Shown here in pieces: positions 16,009 to 24,332 of a DNA stretch of 33,263 nt. Made by a program: the position numbers and the translations under genes. The notes below the pieces were generated by a model. The model was given only the letters and a program-made list of their open reading frames with translations, had not been told where the DNA came from and searched no databases. The DNA lies in contig WFRQ01000410.1 of assembly GCA_015486425.1 (NCBI GenBank), forward strand, positions 1-33,263, given 5' to 3'. This DNA comes from Deltaproteobacteria bacterium. GTDB lineage: Bacteria > Desulfobacterota > Dissulfuribacteria > Dissulfuribacterales > QOAL01. Position 1 is the first letter of the stretch; the number at the start of each line of letters is the position of its first letter.

Positions 16009-16809
16009 TCAGGACTGGGATTTTTCTATCCCGGACTCTCCTGTTTCTGCTGCTTCTGCTGCTTCTGTTCCCGATGCTTCTTCCGGGCTAGCATCCTCTG
16101 ACTTACTCTCTGCTTCACCGGACATGCTCTCTTCCATATCTGCATCTGTTTCTGCAGGGGCTGCCTCTGCTGCAGACTGATCAGAAGCAGGTTCCTGATC
16201 TGAGGCTGACGCCCTTGCTTCTTCTGGTGCAGTCTCTGCATCCGCGGACTCTTCCGGCGCAGCAGATGACTCTGAAGTCGTATCTTCAGCAGCCGCTTCC
16301 GCTTTTGCTTCCACAGATGAAGAGGCTGCAGCTTCGGCAGATTCATCGACTGCGGCTTCTTCAGAGGTTTCAGGTGCAGCAGCAGGTATTACCGATTCTG
16401 CAGAGGTTGCGGAAACAGCAGGCTTGGACTGCTTTTTCTTTCCTGGTTTCAGGGACTCAACTGCAAGCTCTATAACAGCCATCATTGTGGCATCCCCGCG
16501 GCGGGGTCCAAGCCTTACAATCCTGGTATAACCACCGTTCCTGTCAGCAAACTTCGGACTCCACTCTTCGAACAGTTTGGCAACAACATCACGGTCTCTT
16601 ATTACAGACAGTGCCTGCCTCCTGGCATGCAGACTGCCATCCTTGCCGAGAGTGACCATGCGATCAGCCAGCCGCCTAAGTTCCTTGGCTCTGGTTATGG
16701 TGGTTACAATACGGCCATGCTCCATGAGAGACGTAACCATATTTCGCATCATTGCCTTGCGGTGGGAGGTGGTTACACCAAGCCTCCGGGTTCTAACGCG
16801 ATGCCTCAT
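16009..16809 (-). CDS. rplQ: Ribosomal protein L17 with a long acidic C-terminal tail
   Basis: L17 lies near the exit of the 50S peptide tunnel. Residues 1-122 are a normal L17 (MRHRVRTRRLGVTTSHRKAM..., GGYTRIVRLGPRRGDATMMAVIEL), the whole length of most bacterial L17 proteins. It continues for another 144 residues: a basic linker (GKKKQSKP, 123-130), then a low-complexity tail of Ala, Glu, Ser, Asp and Pro with almost no basic or aromatic residues. The tail has no visible domain and is probably disordered. The reading frame is continuous and the tandem terminators lie directly downstream, so a frameshift is unlikely. The start overlaps the rpoA stop by 4 bp (ATGA). Confidence 0.95.
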   Translation of the reverse strand: MRHRVRTRRLGVTTSHRKAMMRNMVTSLMEHGRIVTTITRAKELRRLADRMVTLGKDGSLHARRQALSVIRDRDVVAKLFEEWSPKFADRNGGYTRIVRLGPRRGDATMMAVIELAVESLKPGKKKQSKPAVSATSAESVIPAAAPETSEEAAVDESAEAAASSSVEAKAEAAAEDTTSESSAAPEESADAETAPEEARASASDQEPASDQSAAEAAPAETDADMEESMSGEAESKSEDASPEEASGTEAAEAAETGESGIEKSQS

Positions 16810-17873
16810 TTTTCGTCACCTTCCTTAGCACCGTCTTCTTCTTCAGGTTCAGCAGCCTCCGGGGGTATCCAGCCGTCCAGTACCATACCAAGATGAAGAC
16901 CAAGGCCATCAAGAATCTTCTGTATTTCCTCAAGCGATTTGCGCCCGAAGTTCTTGGTCTTGAGCATCTCCTGCTCAGTCTTCTGAACAAGTTCCCCTAT
17001 GTAATGTATATTGGCATTTTTAAGGCAGTTAGCTGACCTTACAGAGAATTCCAGTTCGTCAATTTTTTTGTTAAGTTCATCCAGTTTACCGTCAAAATCC
17101 TTGCTCGGAGTCTCAAGTTCAGGCTCCTGGACCTCATCAAAGTTGATGAATACAGTCAACTGTTCCTTCAATATTTTGGCAGCATAGGCAATGGCGTCTT
17201 CAGGGGTCACACTGCCATCTGTCCAGACTTCAAGAGTAAGTTTGTCGTAATCAGTGCGCTGCCCGATTCTGGCCTGAGTAACCTTGTAATTCACCTTCTC
17301 AATGGGAGAAAAGAGTGAATCAATGAAGATGCGCCCTGCCACCTCCTCTTCACCCTTGTCCTGTTCTTCAGCAGGGACATATCCCTTGCCCCACACCGCC
17401 GTCATCTCAATGTTCAGGTCTGCACCTTCTGTGAGCGTGGCAATGTGATGTTCAGGATTCATCACCTCAACGCCCCCTGTAGGCGAGATGATGTCACCTG
17501 CCTTAACCTCGCATGGTCCCTTTTTTTCAAGTATCAGAGGTTCCTGCCTGTCGTTATGAAGCTTGAGCCTGACACTCTTGAGGTTCAGAATAATCTCAGT
17601 TACATCCTCAATGACCCCTGGGACAGTGGCAAACTCGTGCAGAACGCCATCAATCTTGACAGAGTTGATGGCAGCGCCCTGAAGCGAAGAGATCAATATC
17701 CTTCTGAGCGCAATGCCCAGAGTAACGCCATATCCTCTTTCAAGCGGTTCACACACAAACTTTCCATATATTTCCGTGTGTGAGTCAGTGTCAACCTGAA
17801 GGGCGTGAGGAACTATAAGCTCTCTCCAGTTTCTGTAAAAGGGAGTCTGTTCGGTATTCTGATTCTCAGTCAT
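16806..17873 (-). CDS. rpoA: DNA-directed RNA polymerase alpha subunit
   Basis: This subunit seeds polymerase assembly and contacts activators and UP elements. The 355-residue protein has the N-terminal dimerisation domain (about 20-250; YGVTLGIALRRILISSLQGAAI, 48-69), a linker, and the C-terminal domain (about 266-330; SVRSANCLKNANI with Arg279 at the DNA-contact position, and NFGRKSLEEI). A short acidic tail (about 338-355) follows. The gene starts 35 bp after rpsD and overlaps rplQ by 4 bp, the classic alpha-operon order. Confidence 0.98.
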   Translation of the reverse strand: MTENQNTEQTPFYRNWRELIVPHALQVDTDSHTEIYGKFVCEPLERGYGVTLGIALRRILISSLQGAAINSVKIDGVLHEFATVPGVIEDVTEIILNLKSVRLKLHNDRQEPLILEKKGPCEVKAGDIISPTGGVEVMNPEHHIATLTEGADLNIEMTAVWGKGYVPAEEQDKGEEEVAGRIFIDSLFSPIEKVNYKVTQARIGQRTDYDKLTLEVWTDGSVTPEDAIAYAAKILKEQLTVFINFDEVQEPELETPSKDFDGKLDELNKKIDELEFSVRSANCLKNANIHYIGELVQKTEQEMLKTKNFGRKSLEEIQKILDGLGLHLGMVLDGWIPPEAAEPEEEDGAKEGDEK

Positions 17874-17908
17874 AATTTTTTTTCCGACCTTGGACGGTGG
17901 GAGTTATT

Positions 17909-18538
17909 TTATTTTGAGTAGAACTCTACAATAAGCTGTTCCTGAATAGGAATAGTGATGTGACTTCTCTCAGGCATACCTTTTATCGTGCCCTCTTTCT
18001 TTTCAGCATCAAGTTCCAGCCACTCGGGAACGCCACGCCTGGCGACTGCCTCAAGTGCCTGAACAACAGGCACGATCTGTGCTGATTTTTCCCTTAATGC
18101 AACCTTGTCACCAGTCTTTACAAGAAAAGAGGGGATGTCAGTCTTAACGCCATTAACAGTAAAATGGCCATGACGCACAAGCTGCCTCGCCTGTGAGCGG
18201 GAATCAGCAAAACCAAGCCTGTAAACAACATTGTCAAGACGCCTTTCAAGGAGAATAAGAAGCGTGGTGCCGGTAACGCCCTTCTGACGGTCAGCCTCAT
18301 TGAAATAGCTTCTGAACTGTTCCTCCTTGATGCCGTACATCCTTCTTACCCGCTGTTTTTCGCGCAGACGAATGCCGTAATCCGAGACCTTTATCCTGCG
18401 GCCCTGCCCATGCTGACCAGGTGGATAACTCCTGCGCTCAAAGGCACATTTATCAGAAAAACATCTATCGCCCTTAAGAAAGAGTTTACTTCCTTCCCGC
18501 CTGCATAAACGGCAACGTGGTCCTGTATATCTTGACAC
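17909..18538 (-). CDS. rpsD: Ribosomal protein S4, zinc-binding type
   Basis: S4 is a primary 16S rRNA-binding assembly protein and in many bacteria the translational repressor of the alpha operon. The 209-residue protein starts at GTG with GGAGG 7 nt upstream. Cys9, Cys12, Cys26 and Cys31 make the N-terminal zinc site of the C+ form. The S4 RNA-binding domain (RLDNVVYRLGFADSRSQARQLVRHGHFTVNG) lies at about 100-131. A 278-bp spacer separates it from rpsK. Confidence 0.97.
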   Translation of the reverse strand: MSRYTGPRCRLCRREGSKLFLKGDRCFSDKCAFERRSYPPGQHGQGRRIKVSDYGIRLREKQRVRRMYGIKEEQFRSYFNEADRQKGVTGTTLLILLERRLDNVVYRLGFADSRSQARQLVRHGHFTVNGVKTDIPSFLVKTGDKVALREKSAQIVPVVQALEAVARRGVPEWLELDAEKKEGTIKGMPERSHITIPIQEQLIVEFYSK

Positions 18539-18648
18539 TTCCTGTCCTCCGGTAAACTTCTATTTTTTTAAAAAACGTACAGACTATCTGCTTAATTTTC
18601 TGGTGTTAAATGCTTAAATCAACCGCATAGACCTGTAACAGTGGCTCT

Positions 18649-18710
18649 GCCATTGACATTGCCAGCACTGAACTTGCAATGTTTTTTGACAACACTAAAT
18701 GGTCAATGGC
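18649..18710. promoter_or_regulatory. Nested hairpin in the rpsK-rpsD spacer
   Basis: GCCATTGAC (18649-18657) pairs with GTCAATGGC (18702-18710). Inside it CATTGC (18657-18662) pairs with GCAATG (18676-18681). It sits in the middle of the 278-bp gap before rpsD (18539-18816) and would be transcribed with the alpha operon, as a possible S4 control or processing structure. No clear promoter was found in this gap. Confidence 0.5.
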
Positions 18711-18816
18711 TGTAATGAGAACTCAAGGAGATACTCAACAGCAAAATGCGCATTTTATACGCTTAGCTCAAGAGACACCTTAAAGGCCGGCAATTACGAT
18801 AGCGCGCTGTTAATTC

Positions 18817-19203
18817 TCATACTCGACGACGTTTGGGAGGACGACAGCCATTATGGGGCAGAGGTGTTACATCCTTGATCGTCTTGATCTTCAGGCCTGC
18901 GGCAGCAAGGGCTCTGACTGCAGCCTCCCTGCCTGAGCCAGGACCGTTGATATGTACATCCACACTTCTCATGCCATGGTCCATGGCCTTTCTCGCAGCA
19001 TTCTCAGATGCCATCTGCGCCGCAAAAGGAGTACCCTTTCTTGACCCCTTGAAGCCCTGAGCACCACAGGTTGACCATGATACAGTATTGCCCTGCTTGT
19101 CAGTAATGGTAATGCACGTATTATTAAAAGTGGCCTGTATGTGAACTATACCCTCAGGGATATTCTTTTTTTCCCTGCGGCCGCCTCTTCTTGGTGATGC
19201 CAT
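18817..19203 (-). CDS. rpsK: Ribosomal protein S11
   Basis: S11 lies on the 30S platform at the mRNA exit. The 128-residue protein has the expected HIQATFNNTCITITDKQGNTVSW, GFKGSRKGTPFAAQMA and the C-terminal VTPLPHNGCRPPKRRRV. Length and motifs are normal. It lies 106 bp after rpsM and 278 bp before rpsD, a looser packing than is usual for the alpha operon. Confidence 0.98.
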   Translation of the reverse strand: MASPRRGGRREKKNIPEGIVHIQATFNNTCITITDKQGNTVSWSTCGAQGFKGSRKGTPFAAQMASENAARKAMDHGMRSVDVHINGPGSGREAAVRALAAAGLKIKTIKDVTPLPHNGCRPPKRRRV

Positions 19204-19309
19204 TTGAAAACTCCTGTATGCAGTGCCCCTGCTTTTGCTAACAGTCTTAACTTTACCGTGCGGTGCACTGCCGACGCCTTTTTATATGAAAGCGTCTGTG
19301 TAAAATTGC

Positions 19310-19681
19310 TTAACGCTTTTTCTTCTTTACTGCAGTACGGCGAGGTCCCTTGCGTGTCCTTGCATTGGTGGAAGTGCGCTGTCCACGTACAGGCAATCCT
19401 CTCCTGTGACGGAGGCCCCTGTAACAGCCCATATCCATGAGCCGCTTGATATTCATTGAAATCTCACGCCTGAGATCACCTTCGATCTTGCATTCAGAGT
19501 CGATGATTTTCCTAAGCGCTGTGATATCCTCATCGGTGAGCGCATCAGTTTTCTTGTTCCTGTCAATGCCGGCCTTATCCAAAATCTGTCCGGAAAGGGT
19601 ACGACCGATACCGTAAATATAGGTAAGCGCTATCTCAAGTCTCTTTTTGTTAGGCAGGTCAACCCCTGCTATTCGTGCCAC
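19310..19681 (-). CDS. rpsM: Ribosomal protein S13
   Basis: S13 is in the 30S head and contacts P-site tRNA and the 50S subunit. The 123-residue protein starts at GTG with GGAGG 7 nt upstream. It begins with ARIAGVDLPNKKRLEIALTYIYGIG and ends in a basic tail (TSTNARTRKGPRRTAVKKKKR). Its start is 15 bp downstream of the rpmJ stop. Confidence 0.98.
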   Translation of the reverse strand: MARIAGVDLPNKKRLEIALTYIYGIGRTLSGQILDKAGIDRNKKTDALTDEDITALRKIIDSECKIEGDLRREISMNIKRLMDMGCYRGLRHRRGLPVRGQRTSTNARTRKGPRRTAVKKKKR

Positions 19682-19696
19682 GAAGTTTCCTCCCTC

Positions 19697-19810
19697 TTAA
19701 CCCTGACGCTGCTTGTGTCTGGGGTTTTTACAGATAACCCGCACAATGCCTCTTCTTCTGATTACCTTGCAATCCTTACATCTTGGTTTGACTGAAGCCT
19801 TAACCTTCAT
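19697..19810 (-). CDS. rpmJ: Ribosomal protein L36, zinc-binding type
   Basis: This 37-residue protein was found by translating the minus strand. It begins MKVKASVKPRCKDCKVIRR and ends RHKQRQG. Cys11, Cys14, Cys27 and His32 are the full zinc ligand set of the C+ form. It sits between infA and rpsM, as in many bacteria. Confidence 0.97.
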   Translation of the reverse strand: MKVKASVKPRCKDCKVIRRRGIVRVICKNPRHKQRQG

Positions 19811-19875
19811 GATAAATCACCTTTTATGCATATGTCCGGAATGACCCCGGTAAAACTATCTGATTTTATCTTACC

Positions 19876-19898
19876 TTTCAGAGACAATATCTCTGAAA
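19876..19898. promoter_or_regulatory. Palindrome in the infA-rpmJ spacer
   Basis: TTTCAGAGA-CAATA-TCTCTGAAA is a perfect 9-bp stem with a 5-base loop in the 227-bp spacer after infA. On the minus strand the T-run comes before the stem rather than after it, so it does not look like a terminator. A dimeric regulator site or an RNA-processing hairpin is possible. Confidence 0.5.
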
Positions 19899-20037
19899 AA
19901 ACCCATCATGGACTGAGCATCCATCACAGTCCGAATAGATCTTCACTAAAATATTTTAACTGACAACCCAATGCGATACAGCCATTTATAAAAATTCACG
20001 CAGAATCTCTGTGTATTTCCAAATAACAGACAGAGGA

Positions 20038-20256
20038 TTATCGTTCCCTGTAAACTACACGACCCCTGGTAAGGTCGTATGGAGACAGCTCCACTGTTAC
20101 CCTGTCACCTGGAAGTATTCTGATATAGTGCATTCTCATCTTGCCTGAAATGTGTGCAAGCACCTTGTGGCCATTATCAAGCTCAACCCTGAACATAGCG
20201 TTAGGCAGGGTCTCAAGCACTTTTCCCTCTACCTGTATTGCATCTCCCTTTGACAT
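20038..20256 (-). CDS. infA: Translation initiation factor IF-1
   Basis: IF-1 binds the 30S A site during initiation. The 72-residue protein is a single S1-like OB fold (VEGKVLETLPNAMFRVELDNGHKVLAHISGKMR...RGRVVYRER), full length, from an ATG. It lies between map and rpmJ with spacers of 212 and 227 bp. The 20257-20468 spacer holds a small GC hairpin, TGCCGCC/GGCGGCA, at 20315-20330 and nothing else I can identify. Confidence 0.98.
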   Translation of the reverse strand: MSKGDAIQVEGKVLETLPNAMFRVELDNGHKVLAHISGKMRMHYIRILPGDRVTVELSPYDLTRGRVVYRER

Positions 20257-20468
20257 TTTATCCTATCCTGAACTGTGGGCCTGATTTTTCAGACCTGGAC
20301 CCTTAAGGCATTTATGCCGCCTGGGCGGCACGCGTTCTTTTCCAATAGCCGGTACGCCTGGTCCGTTTATAAAAACAGCCTATCCTGCGGGAAATTTGCA
20401 ACTATACCCCAGGATATCTGAAAAAGCAAACTATCTGTCCGGATGTACATTCAAAACAGGACAGCCCC

Positions 20469-21251
20469 TTACCGCAGCAGACTCAATATCAGAGGCTTTC
20501 CGTCTGTAACTGCCACTGAATGCTCATAATGAGCTGACAGTGACCCGTCAGCCGTAACCGCAGTCCAGCCATCGGAAAGGACTCTTACATCAGGACTGCC
20601 AGCAGTAACCATAGGTTCTATGGCAATGACCATCCCTTTTTTTAACTTGGGGCCACGGCCTTTTGTACCATAGTTGGGGACTTCAGGGGGCTCATGAAGG
20701 TTCTGCCCAATCCCGTGCCCCACAAACTGTTTTACTACACCAAACCCTGACGATTCTACCCTGGCCTGGATAGCTGCGCTCACATCGCCAAGTCTCTTAC
20801 CCTTCTTTACCTTCTCAATCCCCTTGAACAGGGCATCTCTGGCGCACTCTATAAGTTCATCGGCAAGACCGGAGCCACTATGCTCACCAGCTACCACACT
20901 TATTGCAGCATCGCCCACATAGCCATCATAAATGACACCCACATCCATACTGACCAGATCGCCGACATCAATTCTTCGGGCTGGTGACGGTATGCCGTGA
21001 ACTATCTCGTCATTTATGGAAATGCAAACCGTAGCCGGATAGCCACGGTAGCCCTTGAAGGCTGGCTCAGCGGAACAGTTTCTTATATACTCTTCAGCCT
21101 GACGGTCAAGATCATACGTGGTAACACCAGGCAGAAGATTTCCCCGGAGCATTTGCAGCACGCCTGCCACTATCTGATTGGCAGCCAGCAGTTTTTCTAT
21201 TTCCCATGGTGCCTTAAGGGTAATGCGCCTCGAAGCCCGTTTTTTCTTCAC
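20469..21251 (-). CDS. map: Methionine aminopeptidase, type I
   Basis: This enzyme removes the initiator methionine from new proteins. The 260-residue protein has all five metal ligands: Asp103 and Asp114 (SMDVGVIYDGYVGDAA), His179 (FVGHGIGQNLHEPP), Glu212 (AIEPMV) and Glu243 (HYEHSV). His85 is the substrate-binding histidine. The start appears to be GTG, with only a weak ribosome binding site. It follows secY after 90 bp; adk, often between these two, is not here. Confidence 0.96.
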   Translation of the reverse strand: MKKKRASRRITLKAPWEIEKLLAANQIVAGVLQMLRGNLLPGVTTYDLDRQAEEYIRNCSAEPAFKGYRGYPATVCISINDEIVHGIPSPARRIDVGDLVSMDVGVIYDGYVGDAAISVVAGEHSGSGLADELIECARDALFKGIEKVKKGKRLGDVSAAIQARVESSGFGVVKQFVGHGIGQNLHEPPEVPNYGTKGRGPKLKKGMVIAIEPMVTAGSPDVRVLSDGWTAVTADGSLSAHYEHSVAVTDGKPLILSLLR

Positions 21252-21341
21252 TGATCAGCCACCAGAGGGACCTTTTTGCAGCCAGACCCGCCCTTGCAGC
21301 CATGTAATATTCCAACGGGCAGCACCTGACAACAGAATCTA

Positions 21342-22652
21342 TCAGCCTCTACGGCCCCTTATAGGTGCCCCCTTCATAAATCCTTCATAATTCCTGGTAA
21401 TAAGATGTGATTCTATCTGGCCCATGGTGTCCATGGCTACGCCCACGACAATCAACAGGGCAGTGCCGCCAAAGTAGAAGGGAACATTCAATTTTGAAAT
21501 CAGAATACTGGGAAGCACGCATATAACCGAAACATATGCGGCCCCCACCAGGGTAATTCGTGCCAGTATGGTATCTATAAATTCCGCAGTTCTTCTGCCA
21601 GGCCTTATACCAGGTATATAACCGCCATTCTTTTTGAGGTTTTCCGCAATATCTTCAGGGTTGAACTGTATGGCAGTATAAAAATAGCAGAAAAATATTA
21701 TCAGTCCCACATACAATGATTCATATATGAGGCTTCCAGGCCTGAGTGCCTGTGAAATTGAATGCATCCACTCAAACGGCATGAAGTTCGCTATGGTAGC
21801 AGGGAACATTATGATGGAGGAGGCAAAGATTGGCGGTATGACACCGGCAGTATTGACCTTCAGAGGCAGGTGGGTTGACTGCCCGCCATACACCTTGCGC
21901 CCAACCACCCTTCTGGCATAGTGAATGGGAATCTTCCTGTGGGCCCTTTCCATAAAGCAGATAAAAGCTACCACTGCAATCATCATGACCAGCAGAAATA
22001 TCATGAGCCCTGCGTTAATTTCACCAGTAGACATAAGCCTGAATGTATCAATGATGGCCGAGGGCATCCTTGCAACAATACCGGCAAAAATTATCATGGA
22101 AATGCCATTTCCAATCCCGCGTTCCGTAATCTGCTCTCCAAGCCACATGAGGAACACTGTACCGGACATCAGTGTAAGAGCTGTAAGGAACCTGAAGCTC
22201 CAACCTGGAATTGCAACCACAGGCACGCCCCCTGGCGAAGTCATGCTTTCAAGACCTATGGCAATGCCAAAGCCCTGAATAATACTGAGCCCCACTGTGC
22301 CATACCTGGTGTACTGGCTTATCTTCTTCCTGCCTGCCTCTCCCTCCTTCTTCAACTGCTCAAGGTGAGGAATGGCCACACCAAGAAGCTGTATGATAAT
22401 GGAGGCACTGATATAAGGCATGATACCAAGGGCGAATATGGAAAAATTCTTCAGGGCGCCACCTGAGAACATGTCAAACATACCGAAGAGCGTACCCTGG
22501 GCCCTGGCAAAAAACGATGCCAGCGCTGCGGTATCAATTCCCGGCGTGGGTACCTGCACTCCAATTCTGTATACCGCAAGCATCATAAGCGTAAAGAGTA
22601 TACGCTTGCGAAGTTCAGGTACGTTACCTATGCCCTCTACGCCCTTTAACAC
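21342..22652 (-). CDS. secY: Sec translocon channel subunit SecY
   Basis: SecY forms the protein-conducting pore of the inner membrane. The 436-residue protein has about ten hydrophobic segments. Family signatures are the GIMPYISASIIIQLL plug-side segment (about 76-90), the cytoplasmic loop HARRVVGRKVYGGQSTHLPLK (C4 loop, about 243-264) and GGYIPGIRPGRRTAEF (about 341-356, C5 loop). The start is GTG, directly after the rplO stop, with GAGGAG inside the end of rplO. Confidence 0.98.
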   Translation of the reverse strand: MLKGVEGIGNVPELRKRILFTLMMLAVYRIGVQVPTPGIDTAALASFFARAQGTLFGMFDMFSGGALKNFSIFALGIMPYISASIIIQLLGVAIPHLEQLKKEGEAGRKKISQYTRYGTVGLSIIQGFGIAIGLESMTSPGGVPVVAIPGWSFRFLTALTLMSGTVFLMWLGEQITERGIGNGISMIIFAGIVARMPSAIIDTFRLMSTGEINAGLMIFLLVMMIAVVAFICFMERAHRKIPIHYARRVVGRKVYGGQSTHLPLKVNTAGVIPPIFASSIIMFPATIANFMPFEWMHSISQALRPGSLIYESLYVGLIIFFCYFYTAIQFNPEDIAENLKKNGGYIPGIRPGRRTAEFIDTILARITLVGAAYVSVICVLPSILISKLNVPFYFGGTALLIVVGVAMDTMGQIESHLITRNYEGFMKGAPIRGRRG

Positions 22653-23135
22653 TTATGCACTCTCCTCTGTTTTGTCAGACACCGCATGTGAAGGAACTAT
22701 TTCAACGCTGCCGCCTGCAGCCTCAATCTTTTTTACCGCACTGCTGCTGGCTGCATGTACCCGGATGTTCACAGCCCGGTTAATCTCTCCATCACCAAGT
22801 ACCTTGACAAGGGAATAACGCTTGCTCACCAGTCCCTTTGCACGAAGGACCTCTATGTCTATGGGGCCATCATGCTCTATTCTGTCAAGAGATGAGACAT
22901 TGAATACACCGTAGTGCTTTCTGAAAGGATTCTTAAAACCCCTCTTGGGCAGCTTCCTGTAAAGCGGCATCTGACCACCCTGGAAACCTGCGGGAATTGA
23001 AACGCCTGACCTGGACTTCTGTCCCTTCTGACCACGGCATGACGTCTTACCATGACCTGACCCCGGGCCGCGGCCTACACGTTTTCTATTTTTAACAGCG
23101 CCTTCAAAAGGCCTGAGTGAAGACAGATCTACCAT
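22653..23135 (-). CDS. rplO: Ribosomal protein L15
   Basis: L15 is a late 50S assembly protein. The 160-residue protein has the glycine/arginine-rich N-terminus (KNRKRVGRGPGSGHGKTSCRG...) and the folded C-terminal half (GDGEINRAVNIRVHAASSSAVKKIEAAGG). It ends in an acidic tail, DKTEESA, about 10 residues longer than usual. It abuts secY. Upstream, rpsE is only 111 bp away and rpmD, normally between them, is missing. Confidence 0.97.
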   Translation of the reverse strand: MVDLSSLRPFEGAVKNRKRVGRGPGSGHGKTSCRGQKGQKSRSGVSIPAGFQGGQMPLYRKLPKRGFKNPFRKHYGVFNVSSLDRIEHDGPIDIEVLRAKGLVSKRYSLVKVLGDGEINRAVNIRVHAASSSAVKKIEAAGGSVEIVPSHAVSDKTEESA

Positions 23136-23148
23136 TTATCTCTCCTGA

Positions 23149-23232
23149 TTTACCGTGAAAATACATTAAGCTTTCGCCTGTACTTTGCATGACAAGGGGT
23201 GTTGCATATACTACGCGGTGCAACATAAAAGT
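23149..23232 (+). repeat. 84-bp ribosomal-spacer repeat, copy A
   Basis: It aligns without gaps to 27822-27905 at 58 of 84 positions by my count. The best-kept blocks are CGTGAAAATAC, TTTCGC, CATGA, GTTGC and GTGCAACAT. It can form a hairpin GTTGCA...TGCAAC and part of a second. It fills nearly all of the rpsE-rplO spacer, where rpmD usually is. Confidence 0.75.
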
Positions 23233-23246
23233 TCAGCTCTGTGATA

Positions 23247-23735
23247 TCAGGACCTTCCGCCTCTGAGATTCGCAAGAGCAACTGACTTCTGAATAGTCTC
23301 AAAACCCTGGAAAGTTGCATGCACCACATTGTACGGATTGTTGGAACCAAGACATTTGGTGAGGATATCGTTTATCCCCGCGGCCTCCATGATGGCCCTG
23401 ACCACTGCACCTGCAATAACACCGGTACCAGGAACCGCAGGTTTCAGAAGTACCCTGCCTGCCCCGTAATGACCTACTATGTCATGGGGAATAGTAGTCC
23501 CTGTTATGGGAACCGTTATCATGTTTTTCTGGGCTCTTTCCGTGGCCTTTCGAAGCGCCTCAGGTACCTCCTTGGCCTTGCCCATGGCATAGCCTACCTT
23601 GCCCTGACCGTCACCAACCACAGCGAGAGCACTGAAGCTGAAACGCCTGCCGCCCTTAACAACCTTTGCCACACGGTTAATAAAGACTATTTTTTCTATT
23701 AAGCCCAGATCGTTATTATCTTGTGGTCCTACCAA
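23247..23735 (-). CDS. rpsE: Ribosomal protein S5
   Basis: S5 shapes the 30S mRNA entrance and decoding accuracy. I place the start at TTG 23735 (162 residues) because AAGGGG lies 7 nt upstream. A GTG at 23759 would add 8 residues without a ribosome binding site. Visible are VFINRVAKVVKGGRRFSFSALAVVGDG (double-stranded-RNA-binding-like N domain) and GAVVRAIMEAAGINDILTKCLGSNNPYNVVHATFQGF in the C domain. The next gene downstream is rplO, not rpmD. Confidence 0.95.
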   Translation of the reverse strand: MVGPQDNNDLGLIEKIVFINRVAKVVKGGRRFSFSALAVVGDGQGKVGYAMGKAKEVPEALRKATERAQKNMITVPITGTTIPHDIVGHYGAGRVLLKPAVPGTGVIAGAVVRAIMEAAGINDILTKCLGSNNPYNVVHATFQGFETIQKSVALANLRGGRS

Positions 23736-23838
23736 GGTTTCACCCCTTATTCTCTGCACCCATGATTTATGGGATTACGCATATATGAGCTGTTGAATAC
23801 TGCTGATTTATACGCTTCCACAGCTACTGTTAAGAATT

Positions 23839-24210
23839 TTAAAATTTGAGTCCGCCTTCTCTTGCACCTTCCGCAAGGGCCTTGACCCTTCCGTGATAGA
23901 GGAAACCTCCTCTGTCAAATGCTACTTCCTCAATGCCCTTGGCCTTTCCTGATGCAGCTATCTCCATCCCTACCGCCTTGGCAACATCAGTCTTGCCCTT
24001 GAACTCTGATGCCCTGCCCCTGATGGACGATGATTGAGATGACGCAGCAGCAAGAGTTACACCCTTCTCATCATCAACAAGCTGGGCATAAATGTGTCTC
24101 GTGCTGCGGAATACAGCAAGCCTCGGCATTGACGCCGTGCCTGAAATCTTTTTCCTGATTCTGCGTCTTCTCTTCAGCCGGGCAGTCAACTTGGAATTTG
24201 TGCTGGCCAT
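23839..24210 (-). CDS. rplR: Ribosomal protein L18
   Basis: L18 binds 5S rRNA with L5 and L25. The 123-residue protein has a basic N-terminus (KLTARLKRRRRIRKKISGT), PRLAVFRSTRHIYAQLVDDEKGVTLAAAS and the C-terminal FDRGGFLYHGRVKALAEGAREGGLKF, all typical. Spacers of 122 bp to rplF and 103 bp to rpsE flank it. Confidence 0.98.
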   Translation of the reverse strand: MASTNSKLTARLKRRRRIRKKISGTASMPRLAVFRSTRHIYAQLVDDEKGVTLAAASSQSSSIRGRASEFKGKTDVAKAVGMEIAASGKAKGIEEVAFDRGGFLYHGRVKALAEGAREGGLKF

Positions 24211-24332
24211 ATTACTCTTTGACTCCTGATTTAGAACTATCCGTTTTCTATCTACAGATATGATTCACTTGAGGCAATGACCTGAAACAAGGATCATAAC
24301 CTGTTTGTTAACAATTTACGCCATAGCCCCTG

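Noticed and set aside
16009..16440. The L17 tail as a frameshifted fusion to a separate gene
   Set aside because: The tail is in frame, has no start site or fold of its own, and ends just before the tandem terminators.
21921..22466. A 181-codon plus-strand open frame antisense to secY
   Set aside because: A His/Asn/Cys-rich shadow of the secY membrane segments with no start signal.
23150..23350. A 66-codon minus-strand frame considered as a remnant of rpmD (L30)
   Set aside because: It overlaps rpsE in another frame and lacks any L30-like sequence such as the conserved IGR...LGL region.
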